The position numbers and the translations under genes were made by a program. Of a DNA stretch of 25,108 nucleotides, positions 1 through 8,839 are shown piece by piece. This DNA is from Bremia lactucae (Eukaryota > Oomycota > Peronosporomycetes > Peronosporales > Peronosporaceae): assembly GCF_004359215.1 (NCBI RefSeq), contig NC_090615.1, positions 7,289,228 through 7,314,335 of the forward strand, given 5' to 3'. The notes below the pieces were generated by a model. The model did not search any database. It saw only the letters and a list, made by a program, of their open reading frames with translations, and was not told the origin of the DNA. How positions within the stretch are numbered: the stretch's first letter is position 1; every line of letters begins with the position of its first letter.

Positions 1-8
1 AGAGTTTC

Positions 9-150
9 GGGACGACGCGTTTGCGTCATCCCAGGTACAGGGGTCTGTACCTGTTGTAATCTCAACAGTTCCGCCTGTTGAGAGCCTTGCTGATTCAGCA
101 AGGCTACTTTTTCCTTCATCTCGTCAAGTTCATGTTGTATGAACTTGGCG
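9..150. repeat. Run of five consecutive short inverted repeats inside the gag-like frame
   Basis: Five back-to-back hairpins can be read directly. Arms 9-18/23-32 form a 10 bp stem with one mismatch that becomes a G-U pair on the minus-strand RNA. Arms 32-40/45-53 form 9 bp around a 4 nt loop. Arms 61-68/75-82 form 8 bp around 6 nt. Arms 83-92/96-105 form 10 perfect bp around 3 nt. Arms 125-133/139-147 form 9 perfect bp around 5 nt. They sit within coding sequence, so the protein and the hairpins share the same bases. Positions 190-363 of the same frame show little of this pattern. Confidence 0.85.
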
Positions 151-363
151 ACGGTTGAATGGAGGGCATCTCTGTCTAAGTTGGACAGTAATGCCAGTAT
201 TGCATCGTTCCCTACGGTCGAACTCATTCGTTTAACCGCACTCCTCTCTATATCACTTAGAAAGGAGCAGCTTTCAGGGGAAACGTGATGCGTGTTCCCA
301 CTACCATCTAACATATCCATGTGGGAAATGTGGTCCTTGGACTGACCAACAAGTGCTGCCAGG

Positions 364-814
364 TGTAACGGGGCACTACGACTTGTACTGTTTCAGTACA
401 AGTCCACTTCACACTGCTTCAGTTGTGAGTGGTGCCTCTCGTTAGGTGACGTACACTGTACGTATAGAGGAAGACTTGTCTTAAGACAAGTTAACTTAAG
501 AGGGTAAAATGAAAACTGTATTAATATAGTTAAGTGTCTCATAATCTATCTTTGTAAATGTTGACTTAACTATAAACTAATACTAAACATGTAAATGAAT
601 TCGTATCTATCTTATCTTGTAACTCTCTTTGATTACTTCCGCAGCTGATTAGTCTGCGGAATAAATATACATAATGGCCTATACCTATTTATGGATAAGA
701 ATTCAGGATATTACTATATAAAGTAATATCCATGAACTATTATCTACCTTTTAGATAATATATTAATTAACAACCTTTAAGTGTTAATTTCATGTAACGA
801 TACACCCCGTTACA
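364..814 (+). mobile_element. LTR copy 1 (451 bp, solo-looking)
   Basis: It starts TGTAACGGGG and ends CCCCGTTACA, a perfect 10 bp terminal inverted repeat in TG...CA form. It is a direct repeat of 24251-24700 with roughly 30 differences by eye. No internal domain or second LTR adjoins it, and the flanking 5-mers (CCAGG left, GCTCC right) do not match, so no target-site duplication is visible. It contains many hairpins: 380-390/394-404 (11 bp), palindrome 475-490, 525-534/565-574 (10 bp, wide loop), 637-644/654-661 (8 bp), 706-715/722-731 (10 bp), 738-746/752-760 (9 bp), 765-772/782-789 (8 bp) and 793-799/808-814 (7 bp). Orientation is given relative to the second copy. Confidence 0.9.
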
Positions 815-882
815 GCTCCGTTACATGCGGAATTAAACTCTGCTTCTGCAAGGGATGCAGCAAGAACTACGCGCGCTTTCAT

Positions 883-1704
883 TTCCACTGAAAAAATACC
901 CGACGCTCAGGAGTCAACTAAACCTAATGTTCGAGTCAATTGAACCTGCCGACGTCATTTTCTTCACGCCGCACAAGGCGATGCAAACCCTCGATCTAAA
1001 TTTTTCGTGTGGCTCCGACTGTACCTTATTTCTATATGTAAATAAGAGAATTATTTACAGACGTATTTTTTTTTGCCAAGATAGATGCTCTGCATCTTGG
1101 CAAATTACGTCAGTGCAGTAACAGCTTGAAAATAATATTACAATTCGTGTCGACATTAATTTGTCGTTATTGGCTGTGGCAAAAAAGTAAGGCTATATCT
1201 GTCTATTGCAGGATGACAAGCTCATCTTTCTCGAACTCTGTCGTCACGACGACTCTAATCGCCACACTCTTACTTAGCAGATGAAGGAGCAATTTATCAT
1301 GGGACTTCCGTGTATGCTAAAGGTCAACATCAAAAATATCGTCCGATTTGCCATCTTTATTATTTTAAACTTCCTGACGACATAACGACGCTAAACATGT
1401 AAGTATTGCCGTCATAATTTCTTCGTTTACTTCCAGATTTGTTCTTTTCAGCTTTAGGCTTCCTTGCCTGCCTAAATCTTCGTAGCATTGAGGGAGTTTC
1501 GTAGAATAAGTCAACCAAACAACTTGTTGGCGATCTCACAAGACAATATACGCAGCTCGAAGTATTTTTTCTTAATTGAAGATCGGAATTGTGTGGTAAA
1601 GGCGCTTTATCCCATTTTAGGCAAATCGTTTCAATATCAGCCTTGCCTAAGAAAAAAATTATTGCCACCTTATGCCTTATTTTCACTCTACACGCCCAAC
1701 TAGA
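883..1704. other. Intergenic stretch without a supported gene
   Basis: This is AT-rich sequence between the gag-like fragment and the 3' end of NAXD. Only short open frames of about 70-108 codons occur on both strands, with no recognisable domains. One clear hairpin lies at 1072-1104. The segment next to 1704 probably holds the NAXD 3' UTR. Confidence 0.6.
1072..1104. repeat. 11 bp perfect inverted repeat
   Basis: TTTGCCAAGAT (1072-1082) pairs with ATCTTGGCAAA (1094-1104) around an 11 nt centre, which itself can form a smaller alternative stem (AGATGC/GCATCT). It lies outside any gene and could be a remnant of the hairpin-rich repeat family or an isolated structure. Confidence 0.8.
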
Positions 1705-3128
1705 CTATACAGGGGACATGGGAAAAGCCTTGATAAAGCCTTCACCAAGGCTTTGCAAGACGTCTGGTGCCGTCATTGAGCGCTTATGTTTGTCAAAAGC
1801 AATCTTGGAGCTAGATTTAAATGAAAAGGTCCAACATATCTAGTCAGGTGCCGTTCGAATCCGAAATGTGAGAATTATGCAACTACCTGGCTCGCGTTAC
1901 AAGAGAGCCTCCAAAAGCTGCAAGCATGAGCGGATTGCCTTGGAAGGAGTGTCTGTAACGTCAGCATTTGGCACCTCGTGAAAAGCTGATCATCGCAACA
2001 AGAAGTATCTACGCGTACAGATCAGCATGCTTGATCCACGCGGCAAAAGTGCCGATAGCTCCAGAAAGTACCTACAAAGACGCAAGACGTTAATACCAAT
2101 ACTTTCTAAGTATCATTTTCTTTTTGCAAATCGCACATCTCCTTGTCCACCGCATCGGCGCGTACAGCCGAATTCATCATTCGTTAAAGCTGTACAGCCA
2201 AGCAACATGACAAAATTATCAAAGACAAGCTGACAAATTATTTTTGTGCGGCCGTACTAATAGCGCCATCCGAAAACGTATCAAGACAACCCTTCTGGAC
2301 GATGACTGAAAATCCGAGGCTGTGCGGGAATACCAATGATTATTCATAAAACTATTTCGCTTTTCAGAGCTCGCGACAATACTTACGCCTCGCTTAGCTG
2401 AGCTGGTGGAACCTTTGCGGCTTGGGCAACATCGATGTTCGGCAACAGGCATGTAGCAACGCACAATCGTGCGTATTCCATCTTCAAGCAACTTGCGAAA
2501 TTAATAGGTATTTCCCAAAAGCGTATAACATATCACTTACTGCATTCGGCGTTAAAATAGCGTTTGTATAGCCTTTCACAATGTCTGGCTCCATGTACAC
2601 AAGAAACAATGCGTCGCCATCGAGAATAATCGGCAAACCGGTCTCTTTAGTCTTGGCAATCACCCGACGAACAATTTGTTGCACACTAGCATCCCGTCCA
2701 AGACCAGGGCCGATCACCAATGAGTCTAGTCTTGATAAAACTCGCCCGATTCTCTCCACCGCGTCCATCAAGACCTCGGCGCGCTTCGACTTCTCAATTC
2801 TCGCCAGCGCCGCGTCTGAGCACAGCAACGGATGTACAATCAGCTCAGGACTGTAGCACTTGATAGGAATCGCAGCTTCCTCGACGCAAAATACATGACA
2901 CAGATCAGCGCCCGTCTTAAGGCTTGAAATGCCGGCGTAGAATGGTGCGCCAGTGTACTCGAAAGACCCGCCCATGACTCCTATACGACCTGTAGATTAA
3001 TCAACTCCAGCACCGTAGGAACACAAAATTTGTATCGGAAGGCAAATATGCCTTGTACCTTGCTGCCCTTTGTGATAATTTGACGTAAGTGGCGGGATCA
3101 AGTGCGAAAGAAGCGAGCGCGCATTCAT
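1705..3128 (-). CDS. NAXD: ATP/ADP-dependent (S)-NAD(P)H-hydrate dehydratase, eight exons
   Basis: It repairs hydrated, inactive NADH and NADPH by ATP/ADP-dependent dehydration (YjeF C-terminal/ribokinase-like fold). My spliced model is 3128-3059, 2989-2541, 2481-2387, 2319-2258, 2189-2137, 2071-2013, 1952-1887 and 1810-1705. All seven introns are GT-AG, 59-76 nt long, and every exon phase agrees, giving 960 nt or 319 aa, close to the family length. Visible signatures are IPPLTSNYHKGQQGRIGVMGG-type N-terminus (ending near residue 30), YTGAPFYAG, YSPELIVHP, GPGLGRD (about 117-123), ILDGDALF (145-152), ILTPN, IVQKG (211-215), RRCGGQGD (236-243, ending in the expected catalytic Asp) plus VLSG, LAAFGGSLVTR, and KHKRSMTAPDVL near the end. 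No clear targeting peptide is seen. An initiator-like CCTCATTGAAGTT lies about 6-18 nt before the ATG. The donor of intron 5 (GTGCGA) is the weakest site. Confidence 0.93.
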
Positions 3129-3133
3129 TTTAC

Positions 3134-3146
3134 AACTTCAATGAGG
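3134..3146 (-). promoter_or_regulatory. Initiator-like element upstream of NAXD
   Basis: Reading the minus strand, CCTCATTGAAGTT ends 5 nt before the NAXD start codon and resembles the oomycete initiator core (YCAYT followed by pyrimidines/T). The whole 3129-3397 interval is a divergent promoter shared with the acyl-CoA dehydrogenase gene. The match is by eye and the consensus is short. Confidence 0.35.
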
Positions 3147-3353
3147 GATGCGTGTGGCATTTTTCACGTCAATTTTTTCGAAAGGTCCGACGACCTAACA
3201 TGGTGTGATAAACACTTTATAGGGAGGGACCAACGCCCTGTAAACCACACTAAAAAAGGTGAACTCTATCGCCCGTGCTAGATATAAACTTTTTCGAAAA
3301 ATACACTTACTAAGCTTAATTTAGGCGAGGACGTATATCTGACTACGCTGAAA

Positions 3354-3367
3354 TCACTTTTCAATCG
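3354..3367 (+). promoter_or_regulatory. Initiator-like element upstream of the acyl-CoA dehydrogenase
   Basis: TCACTTTTCAATCG, 31 nt before the ATG at 3398, matches the oomycete initiator followed by the CAWTT-type flanking promoter element. It predicts a 5' UTR of about 40 nt. It lies in the 269 bp divergent promoter shared with NAXD. Confidence 0.45.
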
Positions 3368-3397
3368 ACGCTATTCTTCACCTCTCTTCCACCGGCC

Positions 3398-5689
3398 ATG
3401 CTGTCACCATCGCTGCTTAAGACATCTACGCGTCTTGGAGGTTTGCGAATAGCAACTGCGCCTTCGTTGCTTCCAGCCGTACAAGTGTTGCACCATACGC
3501 AGACCCGCACTTTCATGGCAAAACAAGTTTACAAGCTCGCGAAGCGCGTGATGCCGCGAATGTCAAACACGGAAAAAGCGGCACTGGAAAGCGGCACCGT
3601 GGGATTTGACCGCGACATCTTCTCGGGATCGCCATCTCTTGCTACGCTGGACAAGTATTCGGCACAATTAAATGCCGAGGAACAATCGTTTATGGACAAC
3701 GAGGTACAGCAACTGTGCGAAATGATTGATGACTACGACGTCACCCTCAACCAAGATTTACCTCTGGATGTCTGGCAATATATCAAGAATAAAGGTTTTC
3801 TCGGCATGATTATTCCTAAAGAGTATGGTGGCAAACAGTTTAGCGCACATGGCCACTCGGTCGTGATTACCAAGATTGCCACACGTAGTGCTGCCGCGGC
3901 TGTTACAGTTTGTGTTCCCAATTCACTAGGACCTGCTGAGCTCTTGCTCCGCTATGGAACTGAGGAGCAGAAGAGCTATTTTCTACCTGATCTGGCCAAC
4001 GGCAAACAACTACCTTGCTTTGGTCTTACAGGCCCTTCATCAGGTTCAGATGCTGCTAATATGCGCGACTCTGGCGTTGTGTGTGAGCAGAATGGTGTTT
4101 TGGGCATTCGTGCGACATTTAACAAGCGCTACATTACGTTAGCACCTGTCGCCTCATGTGTCGGTTTGGCTGTGGATGTGAAGGATCCTCAGGGATTGCT
4201 GAAAGGCAAGGGGAACCCAGGTATTACTGTAGCTCTGCTTGAGCGCAACCATCCTGGCCTTCAGATGGGCAAACGTCACGACACCATTTCAATTCCATTC
4301 ATGAATGGCCCAGTGACAGGTCAGGACGTGTTTATACCAATGTCGAAGATTATCGGCGGCCAGGAGCGTGTCGGCTTTGGCTGGAACATGCTTATGGACT
4401 GCTTGGCTGAAGGCCGCTCCATTAGTTTACCGGCTTCGGCTGTGGCTGGCGCTAAGTTGTCTGTCAACGCTGTCGGTGCTTATGCACGTATCCGTCAGCA
4501 ATTTAAGGTTCCTATCGCTAGTCTGGAGGGCATTCAAGAGCAGCTTGCTATCATGGGTGGCAATGCTTTTATAATGACGAGCGGCCAACACTTGGTGAAC
4601 GCTATGATTAATCAGCACGAGCAGCCAGCCGTGATTAGTGGCGTGTGCAAGCAGCAGATCACGGATCGTGGTCGTGACACTGTCATTCGCGCTATGGATG
4701 TACTTGGTGGAGCTGGTATCTGCAAGGGACCTAATAATTTTCTCGCAAATATTTTCACATCGCTCCCTGTGATTATCACGGTAGAGGGAGCTAACATTCT
4801 TACACGCTCTTTAATAATCTTTGGCCAGGGTCTGACACGGGCCCACCCGCACTTGTATGAGCTGATCAAAACTATTCAGCATGGTGACGATCTTGAAGGA
4901 TTCAAGAAAGAGTTGGCAAAGCTGGTAAAACACGGAGCAACGAATATGGCTGGCTCACTGAAGACGGCTGTTACGCGCTCGCGCTTTAAAAAGTCGAACG
5001 GTTTGCTTGCTCACTATGAATCTCAAATGGACAAGTTGGCTAAGAATTTTGCTTTATGCGCCGATTTGTCGCTGACTCTTGGCGGTAAACTAAAGTTTGC
5101 TGAAATGACTTCAGGCCGCTTCGCAGATGTGTTTTCGAGTCTTTACCTGGGCTTCTCGACCATGTGGTTTTACAAGAATAATCGCCACATTGACGGAATC
5201 GATGTGCTTTTTGATTATGCTATGACGCAGCTGTGTTACGAGGCTCAGCAGGGTATCGTTGGCATCAGCAAGAATTTCCCTATGCCTGTTGTCGGCCCTT
5301 TCATGCGCCGATTGTCTTTCCCATTTGGCCTGCCGTACAATGCACCAACTGATAAGCAGATGCGTCAAGTCTCCGAGCTAATTACCGTTGACTCGGGTGT
5401 GCGTAGTTTGCTGAGCGAAAATGTGTTTGTGTCAAAGGACTTGAATGACCGTGTTGCATTACTGAATGCGACGCTGCCGAAGGCTGTTAAGGCTGGTCGT
5501 ACGCTCACTGCGATGCGCAAGCAGAAGCGCACTGCTACAATTGACGAGCAAAAGTTTTTTGACGAGGTGGAAGCTGCGCGTGAGGTCATTATCCAAGTAG
5601 ACAGCTTTGAAGGCCTTGGTGCTGAAATCGGCAAGCCGAAGGACTTTGTGCGTCCAGGCATGATTGGCAACAAATTCGAGAAGAACTAA
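3398..5689 (+). CDS. FadE-type acyl-CoA dehydrogenase, mitochondrial
   Basis: This FAD-dependent enzyme catalyses the first step of fatty-acid beta-oxidation (acyl-CoA to trans-2-enoyl-CoA). The frame is intronless, 763 aa. It resembles the long bacterial FadE class rather than the roughly 400-aa animal enzymes. Residues 1-40 are rich in Ser, Leu and Arg without acidic residues and end in RTFMAK, a good mitochondrial presequence. The core acyl-CoA dehydrogenase domain spans about 85-500: IIPKEYGGKQFS near 140, the flavin-region LTGPSSGSDAA, and IITVEGANILTRS, whose Glu (about residue 463) sits at the FadE catalytic-base position. The remaining 260 residues correspond to the FadE-specific C-terminal domain (DUF1974): FADVFSSLYLGFST and MRRLSFPFGLPYNAPTD. 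The ATG lies 31 nt after an initiator-like motif. FadE-class long chain length is expected, but substrate range is inference. Confidence 0.92.
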   Translation: MLSPSLLKTSTRLGGLRIATAPSLLPAVQVLHHTQTRTFMAKQVYKLAKRVMPRMSNTEKAALESGTVGFDRDIFSGSPSLATLDKYSAQLNAEEQSFMDNEVQQLCEMIDDYDVTLNQDLPLDVWQYIKNKGFLGMIIPKEYGGKQFSAHGHSVVITKIATRSAAAAVTVCVPNSLGPAELLLRYGTEEQKSYFLPDLANGKQLPCFGLTGPSSGSDAANMRDSGVVCEQNGVLGIRATFNKRYITLAPVASCVGLAVDVKDPQGLLKGKGNPGITVALLERNHPGLQMGKRHDTISIPFMNGPVTGQDVFIPMSKIIGGQERVGFGWNMLMDCLAEGRSISLPASAVAGAKLSVNAVGAYARIRQQFKVPIASLEGIQEQLAIMGGNAFIMTSGQHLVNAMINQHEQPAVISGVCKQQITDRGRDTVIRAMDVLGGAGICKGPNNFLANIFTSLPVIITVEGANILTRSLIIFGQGLTRAHPHLYELIKTIQHGDDLEGFKKELAKLVKHGATNMAGSLKTAVTRSRFKKSNGLLAHYESQMDKLAKNFALCADLSLTLGGKLKFAEMTSGRFADVFSSLYLGFSTMWFYKNNRHIDGIDVLFDYAMTQLCYEAQQGIVGISKNFPMPVVGPFMRRLSFPFGLPYNAPTDKQMRQVSELITVDSGVRSLLSENVFVSKDLNDRVALLNATLPKAVKAGRTLTAMRKQKRTATIDEQKFFDEVEAAREVIIQVDSFEGLGAEIGKPKDFVRPGMIGNKFEKN

Positions 5690-6064
5690 TAGTCACCTGC
5701 ATTTAGGTTGCTAACAATTCATTGTGACATTTTTCTTTGTTTTTGGTTCATTATGTTCTTGTATCTGGGCATGTTAATGCTCTTGTTTTAAGAGCACCAT
5801 TACATACAAATTTAAACGCGAACTACAAGACGAGTCCTTTTTAAATTATCACGTTGGCTAAAGGGAAGTATAAGATGCATGTTCAGGTATTCTGCAATTC
5901 CATAAGATATATCATTTCTTTCATATGATTATTTCCGTAGGGCACGTCAGCGAGCAAGCAGCGTCTAAATTCAGTTTCTCAGTAACAAGAAATACCATTA
6001 CTTTTCGCTGACAAAGCTCTGGAAACATCGAGTTTTAAGCGCCAGTTGTAAAACATTACATACG
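5690..6064. other. Convergent intergenic region, 3' UTRs only
   Basis: This 375 bp AT-rich stretch lies between the converging 3' ends of the acyl-CoA dehydrogenase and the MIC19-like gene. I see no open frame, RNA gene or repeat that I can support. Confidence 0.6.
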
Positions 6065-6736
6065 CTAGGTACGAACCTCGGTGCATTGCCTAGCGCATCG
6101 CACAAAGGCGTCAGCTACATCCTTGCATATCAAGACGTCCCTTCCGTTATTTCTATAGCATTGAAAACACGCTTCGCGCTCGTCTGAGCACTGGACATCT
6201 CGGAGCGGCGCATTATATTTTTTCTTGCTGATTTCGGAAACAAGCTGTTGCACGCGCTCGCTCTCGCGTTCTTCCTGCTCCTTTGCAAGCTGCGCTTTCT
6301 GTGCCAAACTAGGTAAACCTTTCGAAGTATTCTGCTTGTTTTCCAATTCCATTTTCTTTCGACAGTCGTCAACACCCTAGACAATAGTCGAGAGAACCGT
6401 CGTCAGCAGACCAACACCCTCGATTATATATACACAAGTGTCGTTGAACCTTTGAGTAAGCCATTTGCAGCTGCTTCTTGATGACTGTTTGCTGCCTACA
6501 TTCGTATGTAGGTTAGCACAATGATACGTTTCTTAATTTTTTTTAAGTTTAACTGCGTACTCAACACTCATGCCCCCCACTAATTGTGAGGTCTTGTTAT
6601 GTGTCCCTTGCACGCCATTGATTTGGTTGACCAATGCTGGCGTAAGGTAAACGGAACCTTGTGTCGTTGCTGCTTGCTCATTTTTCGGGCGAAGCTCTGT
6701 GTCAGACGTCACCACGCGCGTCTGCTTGGCGCCCAT
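6065..6736 (-). CDS. MIC19: MIC19-like (CHCHD3/6 family) MICOS subunit, three exons
   Basis: It is a predicted inner-membrane protein of the MICOS complex that shapes crista junctions on the intermembrane-space side. The model is 6736-6561, 6495-6450 and 6376-6065; introns of 65 and 73 nt are GT-AG, phases agree, and the product is 177 aa. It begins MGAKQTRV, a typical N-myristoylation start as in animal MIC19, followed by a VYLTPALVNQI segment like the family's early conserved stretch. The middle (about 85-125) is charged and probably coiled-coil. The C-terminal CHCH domain has Cys137, 147, 158 and 168 in CX9C-CX10C-CX9C spacing, exactly the MIC19 pattern, plus extra cysteines at 144 and 172. 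The 46 nt middle exon is the least certain part; it was chosen because it alone links exons 1 and 3 in frame with sound splice sites. An initiator-like TTCATTTTG lies about 10 nt before the ATG. Confidence 0.8.
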
Positions 6737-7249
6737 GGCAAAATGAATTGATCACCGTTTAGCAAACTAGTATGCTTTTTGATGGTTAAAGCGATATCGA
6801 TATTCCACATCGTAGACGTTATGGACTTTATGAAGCGGCACTACCCAACGGAAAAACGACAGCTGACGCGGGTTGCTCAATTAACTTAATCGATTAGCAA
6901 AGCCATTTGCCGAACTTTATTACTATTTCAGATAAAACAGGGTTATGTCAGCATTGTCTGAGCAGCATATGCTCCTCATACTATTTCTTTCAACACAAAA
7001 AATTCCGCCGGGAATCCTTCAGCTGTAATGCCTTTAAGCGATAAAAGCTTTGGGCCACCGCAGTTGCGTAGCTACAATTTCAGCGACTTCGTAGATTATG
7101 TGGAATATAAAAGTAATACGTGTGGCAACGGAATATCGAGATATCAAATTTACCCACACAATACAGGCTGCATAAAAATATTCTTTCTTTAAGCCTGAAG
7201 CCGTAAATTTGTTTCCTCGATGTACAGCACAACGAGAAGCAACAAAACC
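6737..7249. other. Intergenic region between two minus-strand genes
   Basis: This 513 bp region is the promoter side of the MIC19-like gene and the 3' side of the ketopantoate-reductase-fold gene. The only element I can point to is the initiator-like TTCATTTTG at 6747-6739 on the minus strand. There is no supported gene or repeat. Confidence 0.55.
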
Positions 7250-8839
7250 TTACCAGATGAAAATGTAAAGTCCCAATAGCAATGTAAGTATGAACGTGAC
7301 AAAAACTTTCAAGAAAAAATTGCGAGACGCGTCAGTACAGCGAGGAGAAAGATCCACTCCTGCAAGAAGAAAGCCGCTATCAATATGCAGATGAGTGTTA
7401 CAGTTCGCAAGGTGTTGGTGCTCCTCATGTCGCTGCTTCTTAACATACAAAAGCGAGTTTTGTAACATCGTCAATACCGGCAGCGCCATGTTACGCTTTG
7501 CTGCAAGCTCAAAAACATCGCGTAGCTCAGCGTCAAAATTGGTCTGCAATGGCGGTATTGCCTTCAAGTCAGACTGCGACATTCGCATAGTAACGACTTA
7601 GACGCAAAGTCAGGAAATGAGAGGTCCCTGGCATCTACAGACCTACCGAGATTACAGATGTGTCGTCGCTAGATGAAGCGACCAAACCAAGATCAAACGC
7701 CCGAAGAACAAAAAAGTTAAAAATCCAATTGGGTAACGGAAGGAGTATCATCAACGACTGAACAGGAAAAAGTGTGGCAGCACTCGTATCAGGACTAGAC
7801 TTCACACCACCCCTACGACTTGACCTTTCCTCGGTAGAAGCTACACTAGCCGCGACAGTTTGAAATAGCTCGTCCATCTCCACCAGGGCTTGAAGAAATA
7901 AATATCGTGTATTACGATCCCTTAGCCCGCCAATTACGGATTTACCTGAAAGAGCATTAATGTAATAGAATGTACGCAACATTGTGCAACCCCACTTCAT
8001 CGCTGTGACACCAAAATATTCACTAGTTGATATTGTAACAATGCTATACGGAGAAGGAATCATTGTACCTTGAATATTGTGACGGCTTAGCACTTGTATT
8101 CCCGTGCTTTCTAGCACATCCAGTGCATAAAGTGCTGGTGATTTTTCCTTTCTGAGCAACAAACCTCAGTAATTTAGCACTTCATCCATATTCCGCAAAG
8201 ATCTTCTCTCACGATAGTCTTTCCACGAAGAAGCACCCACTCGAAAGCGGCTTTAGCCTTTCATTGACGTCCTTCACAACTTGAAAAGCTGCTCCTCCAT
8301 GCAATACAATAGCCTCTGGAAGTCTGCAATAAGTATGTCCGTCAATTACGACCGCTCTACGCTATTAAATATCAAAGAACGTACGCCAAATTGAGCTGAG
8401 CAAGACGACGCATTGCTGTCTGTAAGCTAAGCACCACACGCTTGGGATGACTGTCACTAGGCTTTTCCAGCACTTTCTGTAAATAACTGGCAACTTCCAG
8501 CGTCGCGTCTGCGTCCACCATCAGCAGCCATAAGTCACACGCGCCTAGAAACTTCACATTCGTCGTCTCTTCATATACGTCAGCTGAAAAATTACAGCTG
8601 TCTAACACGGCGCCATCACAACGCAGCGCCACAGCGCCGGACTTTAATTTGCTCTGATCAAGGTCTTTGCCGTCATTTGTGACCGCGACTAGCCATGTTT
8701 TCGAGCAGCGACCACTTGAAGCTACACACAAAGCCACATATTGCGCCAGCTGCGCGCCTTCACGCGACAACGCACTTTCCTTCGTGTAAATTACACCCAC
8801 GAGTGGTAACATTCTTGCTATTGCGGAATTGACAACCAC
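7250..8839 (-). CDS. Ketopantoate-reductase-fold protein with a C-terminal membrane segment, five exons
   Basis: My model is 8839-8385, 8323-8213, 8151-8069, 8002-7647 and 7573-7250. Introns of 61, 61, 66 and 73 nt are GT-AG, all phases agree, and the product is 442 aa (433 if the second ATG at 8812 is used). Family resemblance (ApbA/PanE) is clear in VVLSLQ, AIVLHGGAAF, PLSSGCFFVERLS, STGIQVLSRHNIQAMKW, INALSGKSVIGGLRDR and the DVFELAAKRNMALPV end. The N-terminus shows no GxGxxG dinucleotide motif, the Lys expected after the Trp of the W-x-K motif is a Cys (WGC), and the TEID-type motif reads TNFDAE, so catalytic function is doubtful. The last 22 residues are strongly hydrophobic (FVTFILTLLLGLYIFIW), suggesting a tail anchor. 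An alternative 89 nt intron (GTATGT...TTCTTGCAG) near the end would remove this tail. The third intron is a multiple of three and open, so it can be mistaken for coding. Confidence 0.72.

Larger units (their letters stand above)
1..882 (-). pseudogene. gag-like reading frame of an LTR retroelement, interrupted by an LTR and cut by the window edge
   Basis: On the minus strand a frame starts at the ATG at 882-880 and stays open to 815. It is broken by the LTR at 364-814 and resumes in the same frame at 363, remaining open to position 1. An in-frame stop at 909-907 lies just before the ATG. The first piece is alanine-rich (about 22 codons). The second is polar and glutamine/leucine-rich near the window edge, with a heptad-like pattern suggesting a coiled coil. 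This suits the N-terminal part of a retrotransposon gag, but there is no zinc knuckle, protease or polymerase in view, so the family call is inference. With the LTR inside it this copy cannot make an intact protein. The coding segment nearest the edge (9-150) is packed with hairpins. Confidence 0.5.

Noticed and set aside
855..1121. 88-codon plus-strand frame
   Set aside because: It overlaps the start of the gag-like frame on the other strand and ends in a hairpin; composition gives no sign of coding.
1360..1686. 108-codon minus-strand frame just downstream of the NAXD stop
   Set aside because: It has no recognisable domain, overlaps two plus-strand frames of similar length, and sits where the NAXD 3' UTR should be.
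1850..1870. GTTCGAATCC resembling a tRNA B box
   Set aside because: It lies in NAXD intron 7, and no cloverleaf or A box can be formed around it.
2219..2491. 90-codon minus-strand frame within NAXD
   Set aside because: It is a read-through of exons 3-4 and intron 3 in the wrong frame; the correct frame gives the VIVQKG motif only after splicing.
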